Shown piece after piece: positions 14,288 to 22,223 of a stretch of 64,000 nucleotides of DNA. Under the pieces are notes generated by a model that had not been told where the DNA came from, did no database searches, and saw only the letters and a list, made by a program, of their open reading frames with translations. How positions within the stretch are numbered: position 1 is the first letter of the stretch; each line of letters begins with the position of its first letter. The position numbers and the translations under genes are program-made. Source of the DNA: Dyella tabacisoli (GTDB lineage: Bacteria; Pseudomonadota; Gammaproteobacteria; Xanthomonadales; Rhodanobacteraceae); assembly GCF_003350925.1 (NCBI RefSeq), contig NZ_KZ857176.1:124001-188000 (forward strand), in the 5' to 3' direction.

Positions 14288-17125
14288 TTACCGTAGCGCG
14301 AGGAAGTCCGTGCTGGCAACAAAACGTACCGAGTCCAGGCGCAAGCGCGATTGAGGCAAGGCAGCAAGAAGCGCCGCGCGTTCTTCGGTGACGGCGGTGA
14401 TTTCCATGTCGCTGATCGACGGATTCACCGCGCGCAAGGCAAGCAGGCGCGACAGCTCTGCGTCGAGCGTGTCGGTGGCCAGGGTGACCGCATCGGCAAT
14501 GCTGGTTTGCGCGCGCAGGCTGGCGGCGGCTTCGGCCTTATCCAGCATCGGCGGTACCAGTTTGGCGAGAAATTTGCGGTAGCGCGGCACTTCGATATTG
14601 CGATCGGCGGCCTTGCGCAGGGCGATATCGCTGGGTTGGAAATCGACCCGCTCGGTGAGTTTGGTGTCGATGGTGACGACGACCGGCAAGGTCGGCAGGA
14701 AGCGTTCCGCATCGAGTTTGCGGTCGGCCACGCATTCGAGCAGGTAGACCGCCTGCAGCAGCGCGCTGCGTGGCGGCAGCATATCGTCCACCATGAAGGC
14801 GGCGTTGCCTTGTTCGCTGCTCAAGGCCAGGTCCAGCGCACCGGCGACAAGCGGGTGGTCGAAGCGAAGCAGCGGCAATTCCTCGCGAGCCAGGGCCACC
14901 TCGCGCGAGAAGGTCACCGATTGCGGGCCTTCGGCGAAGCCGGGCAGGGCATCGGTGGAGAGGTATTGCGGGTCGAGCAGCAGTATCTGGCTGCCGAGTT
15001 CTTCGGCGTGGATGCCGAATTGCTCCAGCAGGCGTTGTACGAAGGCATCGCGGCCGGGGTCATGATCTTCGCGGCTGAAGGCTTGTTGCAGCTCGTCGGC
15101 ATGCAGGTCGCGGCTGGCGGCCAGCTCCAGCAGGTGATCGCGGCCGGCGTGAATCAGTGCGGCCATTTCTTCGTGGCTGTCGCGGGTTTCGACCAGCAGC
15201 ACGTCGAGCTCCTGGTCGCGGTTGTCGTCGCCGCGTGCGTGTTCGGCGGCCAGCCGGGCCAGCGGCTCGCCGTAGCGGCGCAGTAGCTCGCGGCCATCGG
15301 CGGGGCTGCTGCGGAAGGCGTCGACGCCCTGGTCGTACCAGCGTGCCAGCACGTGCTGCGCGCTGTCGGTGACGCTAAGGATATGGATGCTGATGTCGTG
15401 TTTCTGGCCGATACGGTCCAGACGGCCGATGCGCTGTTCGAGCAGGTCCGGGTCCAGCGGGAGGTCCCATAGAATCAGCCGGTGCGCGAATTGGAAATTG
15501 CGGCCTTCGGAGCCGATTTCCGAACACAGCAGCAGCCGTGCACCGTCGGGTTGGGCGAAGTAAGCGGCGTTGCGGTCGCGCTGCACGATGCCGAGGCCTT
15601 CGTGAAAGCGTGCCACGCCGACGCCGCTCTTGGTGCGCAGTGCTTCTTCCAGGGCCAGAACCTTGGCCTGGCTGCGGCAGATCAGCAGGAATTTATCTTG
15701 CGGGTGGGCGTCGAGCAGGTCGACCAGGGTCTCGATGCGCGGATCGTCGCTGTAGTCCGGCTCGAAGGCGGGCTGCTGCTGGATGTCGGCGTGAAACTCG
15801 GTCAGTAACGCCTGGCGGGTGTCTTCGTTGAGCTCGTCGGCATCGAGCGTGTGCCACACCGGTACGCGTTTGGGGAAACCGCCGATGCCGGCGCGGCGGT
15901 TGCGGAACATCGAGCGGCCGGTGCCATGGCGGTCGATCAGCGCGGCGAGAATTTCGCGTGCGTTGTCCGGCTTGGTGGTGTTGGCCAGAAGTGCGGTCAG
16001 CGCCTCGTCACCATGGAATGCGTCGCGCAAGGTGGCGTGCTGGGTGTCGTCCAGCGCTTCACCGTCGAGCAGCTTGTCGGCGATCTGCGACAGGCGCTGA
16101 AACGAATCGGATTCGGCCAGATACGTATCCAGGTCGTGATAGCGCTGCGGGTCGAGCAGGCGCAGGCGGGCGAAGTGGCCGCTGCGGCCAAGCTGTTCCG
16201 GCGTTGCGGTGAGCAGGATCACGCCAGGCGTGGCGGCGGCGAGCTTTTCCACCAGGGTATAGCGCGGGCTGGCTGCCTCGGGCGTCCAGGCCAGGTGATG
16301 CGCCTCGTCCACCACGAGCAGATCCCAGTGTGTGTCCAGCAATTGCGCGGCGCGCTTGGGCTCGGATTCGAGAAAACTGAAATCGGCGATCACCAATTGC
16401 TCGTCTTCAAACGGATTGCTGTGCTCGTCCGATTGCTCCAATGCTTCGCAGCGCTCTTCGTCATAGATGGCGAAGCTGAGGTTGAAGCGGCGAAACAGCT
16501 CGACGAACCACTGATAAATCAACGTGTCGGGCAGCAGCAACAGCACGCGCTCGGCACGGCCGGTAGCAAGCTGGCGGGCCAGAATCATGCCGGCCTCGAT
16601 GGTCTTGCCCAGGCCTACTTCGTCGGCCAGCAGAATGCGTGGCGGGCGTCGCGCGGCGGCGATGCCGGCGACACGCAGTTGATGCGGCACCAGCCCGATG
16701 CGTGCGGAGCCAAGGCCCCAGGCCGGTGAGCGGCGAACTTCGGCGCGGCGCTTGAGACCTTCGATGCGCAGCTCGAACTGGGCTACCGGGTCGGTACGCC
16801 CGCCGATCAGGCGGTCGTCGGCCTGGCTTACGCTTTGTTCGTCGTCGAGCTGGCCCTCGTGCAACTCGCGGCCTTCGCCACGGTAGATCAGCAAGTCTTC
16901 CTTGATCTCCACCCGCTCGACCAGAAAGGCGATGCCTTTGCCGGCGATGCGTTGTCCAGCGCGAAACTCCGCCCGAACCAGCGGTGCGGAGTCGATTGCG
17001 TAAGGGCGCAATACCCCGGCTTTGGCGAATAGCACTTGTACGCCACGTCCTTCGACGCGCAGCACGGTGCCTAGGCCAAGCTCAGGCTCGGCGGTGGAAA
17101 TCCAACGTTGACCAGGTACGAACAT
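14288..17125 (-). CDS. rapA: RNA polymerase-associated protein RapA (SWI2/SNF2 ATPase)
   Basis: This is full length at 945 residues. The N-terminus has Tudor-like beta domains (FVPGQRWISTAEPELGLGTV). Walker A is LLADEVGLGKTIEAG, the DEAH box is LLVVDEAHHLAW, motif III is LLTATPEQLG, and the helicase C domain has LLCSEIGSEGRNFQFA and EQRIGRLDRIGQ. RapA binds RNA polymerase and helps recycle it after transcription. The start at 17125 is chosen because family members begin a few residues before GQRWIS; ATGs at 17128 and 17155 are alternatives. It lies alone between a racemase and the Sel1 gene. Confidence 0.95.
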   Translation of the reverse strand: MFVPGQRWISTAEPELGLGTVLRVEGRGVQVLFAKAGVLRPYAIDSAPLVRAEFRAGQRIAGKGIAFLVERVEIKEDLLIYRGEGRELHEGQLDDEQSVSQADDRLIGGRTDPVAQFELRIEGLKRRAEVRRSPAWGLGSARIGLVPHQLRVAGIAAARRPPRILLADEVGLGKTIEAGMILARQLATGRAERVLLLLPDTLIYQWFVELFRRFNLSFAIYDEERCEALEQSDEHSNPFEDEQLVIADFSFLESEPKRAAQLLDTHWDLLVVDEAHHLAWTPEAASPRYTLVEKLAAATPGVILLTATPEQLGRSGHFARLRLLDPQRYHDLDTYLAESDSFQRLSQIADKLLDGEALDDTQHATLRDAFHGDEALTALLANTTKPDNAREILAALIDRHGTGRSMFRNRRAGIGGFPKRVPVWHTLDADELNEDTRQALLTEFHADIQQQPAFEPDYSDDPRIETLVDLLDAHPQDKFLLICRSQAKVLALEEALRTKSGVGVARFHEGLGIVQRDRNAAYFAQPDGARLLLCSEIGSEGRNFQFAHRLILWDLPLDPDLLEQRIGRLDRIGQKHDISIHILSVTDSAQHVLARWYDQGVDAFRSSPADGRELLRRYGEPLARLAAEHARGDDNRDQELDVLLVETRDSHEEMAALIHAGRDHLLELAASRDLHADELQQAFSREDHDPGRDAFVQRLLEQFGIHAEELGSQILLLDPQYLSTDALPGFAEGPQSVTFSREVALAREELPLLRFDHPLVAGALDLALSSEQGNAAFMVDDMLPPRSALLQAVYLLECVADRKLDAERFLPTLPVVVTIDTKLTERVDFQPSDIALRKAADRNIEVPRYRKFLAKLVPPMLDKAEAAASLRAQTSIADAVTLATDTLDAELSRLLALRAVNPSISDMEITAVTEERAALLAALPQSRLRLDSVRFVASTDFLALR

Positions 17126-17237
17126 CATCACGCCGATAGTTGCAAGGGTCGTCAATTATCCGCTCATGCGCGCCCGCAGGGAACCGTTGTGACCGTAGAC
17201 TCGATGATGAGTGGGGTAGGCCGGGTGTATCGGGTTC

Positions 17238-18005
17238 TCAGCGATCGGGATCAGGCTCTGAGCCTGCGACGATCTGTTCGCCTAGTGCGCGCAGCTCGGT
17301 ATGCGCCGAGCTGCGTAGTTGCTGCACCAGCGAGTCGAGATAATGCGATGGGGATAATGGGATGGCGCGTTCAATCAGCGCACGGGCTTCATTTACACGA
17401 CCATCACCGGCCAATACGGATGCCCAACTACACAAGCCGCGATAGTCGCCGCCTTCGGCAGAGCGACGATAGAGCGTGAAGGCGTGTGCCTGGTCGGCCT
17501 CGACCTCCCAGCCGTATTCGTAGAACTGTCCAAGAAAATGCATCGCGCGTGCATGGCCCAGTGCGGCGGCACGCGCAAACCAGCGCAGGGCCTCGGCACG
17601 ATCTTGTGGCATGCCGCGGCCGTTGGCGTACATCTGCGCCAGGTTGTAAATGGCCCAATCCAGGTCATGTGACGCGGCGCGGCGATACCACACGGCGGCC
17701 AATGGGTAGTCCACCCGGGTACCCCAACCATTCTCATGGCAGCGGCCAAGCATGTTCATGGCCATCGGCACGTCGGCATGCGCGGCGCGTTGAAACCAAT
17801 ACAGGGCCTCGCCCGCATCGGCGTTGACGCCGGTGCCGTCTAGATAGAGCTGGGCCAGCCAGGTTTGCGCTGGGGCATGGCCCGCATGTGCGGCACGTTG
17901 TAATAGCTTTGCGGCAGCGTCGGGCTGCTCATGCAATAAGCGGTTGAGCGCATCGATATCGAGAGTGGGCGAAGTCGACGCCGACTCGGGATTTGCCGCC
18001 GGCAT
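17238..18005 (-). CDS. Sel1-like repeat protein
   Basis: The 255-residue product is built of Sel1/TPR-like units of about 36 residues (for example AQTWLAQLYLDGTGV, AIYNLAQMYANGRGM, AMHFLGQFYEYGWEV), which form alpha-solenoids for protein contacts. No signal peptide is seen. The start at 18005 forms a TGATG overlap with the stop of piuC and has GGAG 9 nt upstream, so it is favoured over the ATG at 18020. Genes of this type commonly accompany piuC and a siderophore receptor, suggesting a role in iron acquisition, but the mechanism is unknown. Confidence 0.85.
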   Translation of the reverse strand: MPAANPESASTSPTLDIDALNRLLHEQPDAAAKLLQRAAHAGHAPAQTWLAQLYLDGTGVNADAGEALYWFQRAAHADVPMAMNMLGRCHENGWGTRVDYPLAAVWYRRAASHDLDWAIYNLAQMYANGRGMPQDRAEALRWFARAAALGHARAMHFLGQFYEYGWEVEADQAHAFTLYRRSAEGGDYRGLCSWASVLAGDGRVNEARALIERAIPLSPSHYLDSLVQQLRSSAHTELRALGEQIVAGSEPDPDR

Positions 18006-18694
18006 CAGGCTTCGCTCCATTGCCGCAGCAGGTTGTGATACACACCGGTGAGGGAGAGCAAGGTGGGCCGATCGCTGGCCGCTTGCTGGGTGAGTGTTTG
18101 GATGGCTACATCCAGGTCGAACAAAATACGCCGCTGCGCCTCGTCGCGGACCAGGCTTTGCATCCAGAAGAACGATGCTACGCGCGCTCCGCGCGTCACC
18201 GGCAGCACCTTGTGCAAGCTGCTGCCGGGATACAGCACCAGATCGCCGGCCGGCAGTTTGACTGCATGCGTGCCAAAGCTGTCCTCGATCACCAATTCGC
18301 CGCCGTCGTAATCCTCGGGGTCGCTGAGAAACAGGGTGGCCGAGAGGTCGGTGCGGATGGGCAGGGCCGGCTCACGCGAACGGTCGTAGCGGATGGCGTT
18401 GTCGATATGAAAGTCGAACTGTTGGCCACCGGCATAGCGATTGAACAAGGGCGGATAGATATGCCGTGGCAGGGCGCCGGCAAAAAAGGTCGGATTGCGA
18501 CCTAGCGCTTCCAGCACCAAGGCGCCCAGTTCGCGTGCGAGCGGATCGCTTTCCGGCAATTGGTGGTTGTCTTTGCTCTGGGCCGACTGGTAGCCGGCCG
18601 TCGTGCGGCCATCGGCCCAGGGCGCTGCGGTCAGTCGTTCGTGGAAATACGCAAGCGACTCGGCACTCAGGACATTAGTGATATGCAGCAGCAT
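18005..18694 (-). CDS. piuC: PKHD-type Fe(II)/2-oxoglutarate-dependent hydroxylase (PiuC/YbiX)
   Basis: The 229-residue product has the metal triad of the 2OG oxygenase fold: His96-x-Asp98 (FDFHIDNA) and His161 (SSLHKVLPV). Arg171 (GARVASFFW) is positioned for 2-oxoglutarate. The start at 18694 has GGAG 9 nt upstream and gives the family N-terminus [10 protein letters not shown]; an upstream ATG at 18733 is rejected. PiuC homologues are iron-regulated and sit next to Fiu/PiuA receptors, as here, but their substrate is not settled. It is translationally coupled to the Sel1 gene. Confidence 0.92.
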   Translation of the reverse strand: MLLHITNVLSAESLAYFHERLTAAPWADGRTTAGYQSAQSKDNHQLPESDPLARELGALVLEALGRNPTFFAGALPRHIYPPLFNRYAGGQQFDFHIDNAIRYDRSREPALPIRTDLSATLFLSDPEDYDGGELVIEDSFGTHAVKLPAGDLVLYPGSSLHKVLPVTRGARVASFFWMQSLVRDEAQRRILFDLDVAIQTLTQQAASDRPTLLSLTGVYHNLLRQWSEA

Positions 18695-18731
18695 CGGGTG
18701 ACTCCGTGCTCGATGGCGTGGCGTACAAAGC

Positions 18732-18768
18732 ACAAACCCCGCCCGTGAAGTGCACGGGCGAGGTTTGT
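18732..18768 (-). terminator. Hairpin between siderophore receptor and piuC
   Basis: Sixteen base pairs with one mismatch (ACAAACC...CGCCCGTG / CACGGGCG...GGTTTGT) and a 5-nt loop lie 44 bp after the receptor stop. The minus strand continues GCTTTGT, a weak T tract. It may terminate or attenuate transcription into piuC. Confidence 0.6.
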
Positions 18769-18811
18769 TGCGCAGTGTGATTTAGAACCCGCAGTTTTAA
18801 AACCAGCAGCT

Positions 18812-21082
18812 TTAAAAGGCGTAGTTGAAGTTGAGGATGGCCGAGCGACCTGCAGCTACCGAGGCGTAGTGCGCGGCATACGCTTTGTCGAAGTAATACT
18901 TGTTAGTGAGGTTTTGCACGTTCAATTGCAGAGTCAAGTTGCGATTGACGACATACGAGGCCATGGCGTCGAAGCGGGTGTAGCCCGGTACCCACTTAGT
19001 GTTTTGCGTGTTGCCGTAGACCTTGCTCATGGCGTACGCGCCGCCGCCAATGGTGAACTGCGGGGTGATCGCGTAGCTGGTCCACAACGTGAAGCTGTTC
19101 TCCGGTGTGTTGGGGAATTGATTGTCCTTGCTGGCGAGATCGCCGGGCGCCGGTTTGAGTAGCTTGCTCTTGAGATAGGTGTAACCGCCGAACACGTTCC
19201 AGCGCTCGGTGATGTCGCCGCTGAGACCTAGCTCGACACCGTCCACACGTTGCTTGCCGGCATTGATCTGCGGGCTGCCACGGCCGCCCGTATTGACGCG
19301 GGCATTGGTTTTTTCGGTGCGGAAGACGGCGGCTGTGAGCGAAAGATGCTTGTCGAAGAGGTCCCATTTCGAGCCCAGCTCGATATTGCGGCTGTTTTCC
19401 GGTTTCAGATCATTATTGGTCACGGCAAGGCCGTCGGCGCCATCGCCCGCATCCACGCCAGGCGGGTTGGCGGAGGTGCCATAGGAGAGGTAGATGCTGC
19501 CGTTGCTGGTCGGTTTGTAGACCAGGCCACCTTGATAGCTCCAGAAGTTGGAGTCGTTCTTGATGACACCGGTGGAGGCACGCGACTTGGTCTGGAAGCT
19601 GTCGAAACGAGCGCCGAGGTTCAGCGACCACTGCTCGTTGAACTCCATCGTGTCGAATGCCCACGCTGAGCGGGTGTCGGTGGTGATACGGGTGTAGTTG
19701 AGCGCGCGCACCACCGGGCCGTTCCACGGATCGTTCGGATTGGGATTGATAACCGGTGCGCACCAATATCCAGAGCTGGCGCCGGTGCCCAGCGTGCACG
19801 CACCATTGACGATGCTGCCGGTTTCGCCAGGCAACGGCCGCCCTGCCGCATTGAAGTTGCCGACGCGATAACTGTCGCGGTTGGTCTTTTCGTTGGAGAC
19901 CTCGATGCCGGTGGCCAGCGAATGCTTGATCGAGCCGGTCTGGAACTCGCCAGTCAGGTCGGTTTGATTGGTGAGGTTGGTGGTGTTGCTGACGCGATTG
20001 TTGTTGCGCCGCCAAACGCCGCCGTTGACGATGAAATTGCCCTGGCTATCGTCCGGCTGGGTCCAGATGTAATCGTTGGTGGAGCGACCGTATACGGTGG
20101 TGTTACGCAGCAGCCAGCTTTTACCGAAGCTGTGCTTGACCAGGATCGTGCCGACATCGTTGCGCTGTTTCTGGAAGTCGCGCGCATAGAGACCGTAATA
20201 AGTGTCGTGCGGTACATGGATCGGCTTGCCGCTGCCCTGCGGGTAGTTATTGGGGTTGCCGTAGGGGATGCCGCTATCGGGCTGCTCGTTACTCTGCAAG
20301 TGGTAATAGCTGAGCGTGACGCTGGTGTCGGCGTGCAGGCCAAACGTGATCGATGGCGCAATGCCCCAGCGGCGAGCATCCGGGCCGCCGCGATCGGCGA
20401 TGTCGTTGCGGTGGCCCAGCACATTCAGCCGAAAAGCCGAATCACTGCCGATTAGCTGGTTCCAGTCGACGGTGGCGCGCTGGTAGTCGGCCGTGCCTAG
20501 CCCGAGGCTGCCGTTGAGGGAGTTTTCCGTCTTGGGTGCTTTGGTGAGCAGGTTGATGCTGCCGCCAACCGAGCCGCGGCCGGTATAGGCCGAGCTGGGG
20601 CCTTTGATGACCTCGACCTGCTCGATGTCGAAAATTTCGCGCGACTGCGAGCCTGAGCTGCGCACGCCATCGATAAAGATCGAACTCTGCGAGTCGAAGC
20701 CGCGGATGAAGGGGCGGTCGCCGTTTGGGTTGCCGCCTTCACCGGCACCGAAGGTTATGCCCGGCACGGTGCGCAGTGCATCGGTGAGCGAGATCGCCCC
20801 GGTTTCCTGCAGGATCGACTGCGGAATCACGGTAACCGCGCGCGGGGTATCGAGTAACGATGCGGTGAACTTGGGCGAGGTCGAATTGACCGTGGTCGCC
20901 TGCACCTTGACGCTTTCCAGCCGGGTCGTTTTGGGAGTCTGGTCGTCGCCTTGGTTGGCAGTATCGGCCGTGGCGTTGCCTGCTTGGGCCGCGGCTGGCA
21001 GCAAGGCCAGGCCCAGCGCTGACATCAGCAGGCGCTTAGGTGTGCCTGGGTGCGAGGTGACATAAGCAGTTTGTGAGGACAT
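18812..21082 (-). CDS. TonB-dependent siderophore receptor, Fiu/PiuA-like
   Basis: This 756-residue receptor has a signal peptide ending AAAQA-GN. A TonB-box region (TTRLESVKVQATTV) and the siderophore-receptor plug follow: DTPRAVTVIPQSIL, LRTVPGITFGAGEGG, PFIRGFDSQSSIFIDGVR and QVEVIKGPSSAYTGRGSVGGSINL. The barrel ends in LNFNYAF with the canonical terminal Phe. The GAGEGGNPNGDRPFIRGFD stretch is typical of catecholate receptors such as Fiu. With piuC and a Sel1 gene downstream and a Fur-box-like site upstream, a role in iron-catechol uptake under iron limitation is likely. Confidence 0.94.
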   Translation of the reverse strand: MSSQTAYVTSHPGTPKRLLMSALGLALLPAAAQAGNATADTANQGDDQTPKTTRLESVKVQATTVNSTSPKFTASLLDTPRAVTVIPQSILQETGAISLTDALRTVPGITFGAGEGGNPNGDRPFIRGFDSQSSIFIDGVRSSGSQSREIFDIEQVEVIKGPSSAYTGRGSVGGSINLLTKAPKTENSLNGSLGLGTADYQRATVDWNQLIGSDSAFRLNVLGHRNDIADRGGPDARRWGIAPSITFGLHADTSVTLSYYHLQSNEQPDSGIPYGNPNNYPQGSGKPIHVPHDTYYGLYARDFQKQRNDVGTILVKHSFGKSWLLRNTTVYGRSTNDYIWTQPDDSQGNFIVNGGVWRRNNNRVSNTTNLTNQTDLTGEFQTGSIKHSLATGIEVSNEKTNRDSYRVGNFNAAGRPLPGETGSIVNGACTLGTGASSGYWCAPVINPNPNDPWNGPVVRALNYTRITTDTRSAWAFDTMEFNEQWSLNLGARFDSFQTKSRASTGVIKNDSNFWSYQGGLVYKPTSNGSIYLSYGTSANPPGVDAGDGADGLAVTNNDLKPENSRNIELGSKWDLFDKHLSLTAAVFRTEKTNARVNTGGRGSPQINAGKQRVDGVELGLSGDITERWNVFGGYTYLKSKLLKPAPGDLASKDNQFPNTPENSFTLWTSYAITPQFTIGGGAYAMSKVYGNTQNTKWVPGYTRFDAMASYVVNRNLTLQLNVQNLTNKYYFDKAYAAHYASVAAGRSAILNFNYAF

Positions 21083-21377
21083 TAGGGTGTTTCTTCCTTA
21101 CAGGGGGATCCAAAAAGCGGGCACGCCCAAGCCGCCGGTATGTAGCGGCGTGGTGTGGATCTGGTTGGCTGGGCTGCTACCGCACCTCAAGGCGAAAAGC
21201 CGGCGGGGAGCCTTGCTACGGTCGGAAAGGTAAAGCAATTGATAATGATTCGCAATAAATTCCGAATCGGGTCGACCGGGCAGGGCTGGGTAGCGGTCGG
21301 CAGATGCGAACACATCGGCCCGCGGCGCGGGCGATCAGCGAGTCAGGGCCTGGCGCGAATGAGATCTCGCCGAGAGG
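21083..21377. other. Regulatory spacer upstream of the siderophore receptor
   Basis: The 295-bp gap carries the Fur-box-like site at 21241-21259. The roughly 160 bp between that site and the receptor start would form an unusually long leader. No gene was found. Confidence 0.5.
21241..21259 (-). promoter_or_regulatory. Fur-box-like operator
   Basis: GATAATGATTCGCAATAAA matches the 19-bp Fur consensus at 13 positions by eye, including a perfect GATAATGAT half. It lies 159 bp upstream of the siderophore-receptor start, fitting iron repression. Confidence 0.65.
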
Positions 21378-22157
21378 TCAGTCGGCGTAGGTATCGGGTA
21401 CCCACATGGCCTTGGCGGTGACGCCCTCGCGTTTCGGTTTGCCCTTGAGCTTGGCCAGCTTGATGGGCGGCGTCTCGGCGTTGTGGCGTGGGACTTGTTG
21501 CAGCAGGTGCTTGATGAGATTGACGCGGCCGCGCTTCTGGTCGTTGAAATCCACCACGAACCACGGTGCATGGTTGCGATGGGTGCGCTCGATCATGACG
21601 TCGCGCAGCTTGCCGAACTCGGCGTACTTTTCGCGCGAGGCAAGATCGACCGGCGAGAGCTTCCAGTGTTTCAGTGGATTTTCGGCGCGCTCGGCAAAAC
21701 GTTGCTCTTGCTCTTTTTGATCGACCGCCAGCCAGTATTTAATCAGGATGATGCCGTCGTCGGTGAGCAATTTTTCGAAGGCGGGCACGGCATCGAGGAA
21801 CGCTTCGTACTGATCCTTGCTACAAAAATGCATTGCCGGCTCGACCACGGCGCGGTTGTACCAGCTACGATCGAACAGCACCAGTTCGCCAGCGGCGGGA
21901 AGATGCGCGACATAGCGCTGGAAATACCATTGCGTCGCTTCGGTTTCATCGGGCTTGCCCAGTGCCGCAATGCGATAGCCGCGCGTATCCATGCTCTCGG
22001 TGATGCGCTTGATGGTGCCGCCTTTGCCGGCCGCATCGCGACCCTCGAAAATCACCACCAATCGTTTGCCACTGCGGCGCAAGCCATGATGCAGGCCGGC
22101 AAGCTCAAGCTGCAGCGCGTCCATGGTTTTGCGGTAGTGCTTGTCTTGCTTGCTCAT
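21378..22157 (-). CDS. ppk2: Polyphosphate kinase 2 (PPK2 family)
   Basis: This 259-residue P-loop kinase has Walker A EGRDAAGKGG (residues about 38-47), the lid-region DTRGYRIAALGKPDETE and Walker B LVLFDRSWYNRA. PPK2 enzymes transfer phosphate between polyphosphate and nucleotides, mostly making ATP or GTP from polyphosphate. The single-domain length fits class I. The start follows AAGGAG (minus strand of 22165-22170). It may be transcribed independently; a palindrome separates it from the glycosyltransferase gene upstream. Confidence 0.93.
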   Translation of the reverse strand: MSKQDKHYRKTMDALQLELAGLHHGLRRSGKRLVVIFEGRDAAGKGGTIKRITESMDTRGYRIAALGKPDETEATQWYFQRYVAHLPAAGELVLFDRSWYNRAVVEPAMHFCSKDQYEAFLDAVPAFEKLLTDDGIILIKYWLAVDQKEQEQRFAERAENPLKHWKLSPVDLASREKYAEFGKLRDVMIERTHRNHAPWFVVDFNDQKRGRVNLIKHLLQQVPRHNAETPPIKLAKLKGKPKREGVTAKAMWVPDTYAD

Positions 22158-22174
22158 GCGTGAAACTCCTTAGA

Positions 22175-22221
22175 GCCTGTTTATGACTTTAACGCGGGCT
22201 ACCCAGAGATCGTAAACAGGC
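22175..22221 (-). terminator. Inverted repeat between GT41 gene and ppk2
   Basis: GCCTGTTTA and TAAACAGGC form a 9-bp stem around a 29-nt loop just after the stop of the upstream glycosyltransferase gene. The long loop makes a classic terminator uncertain. Confidence 0.35.
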
Positions 22222-22223
22222 GC

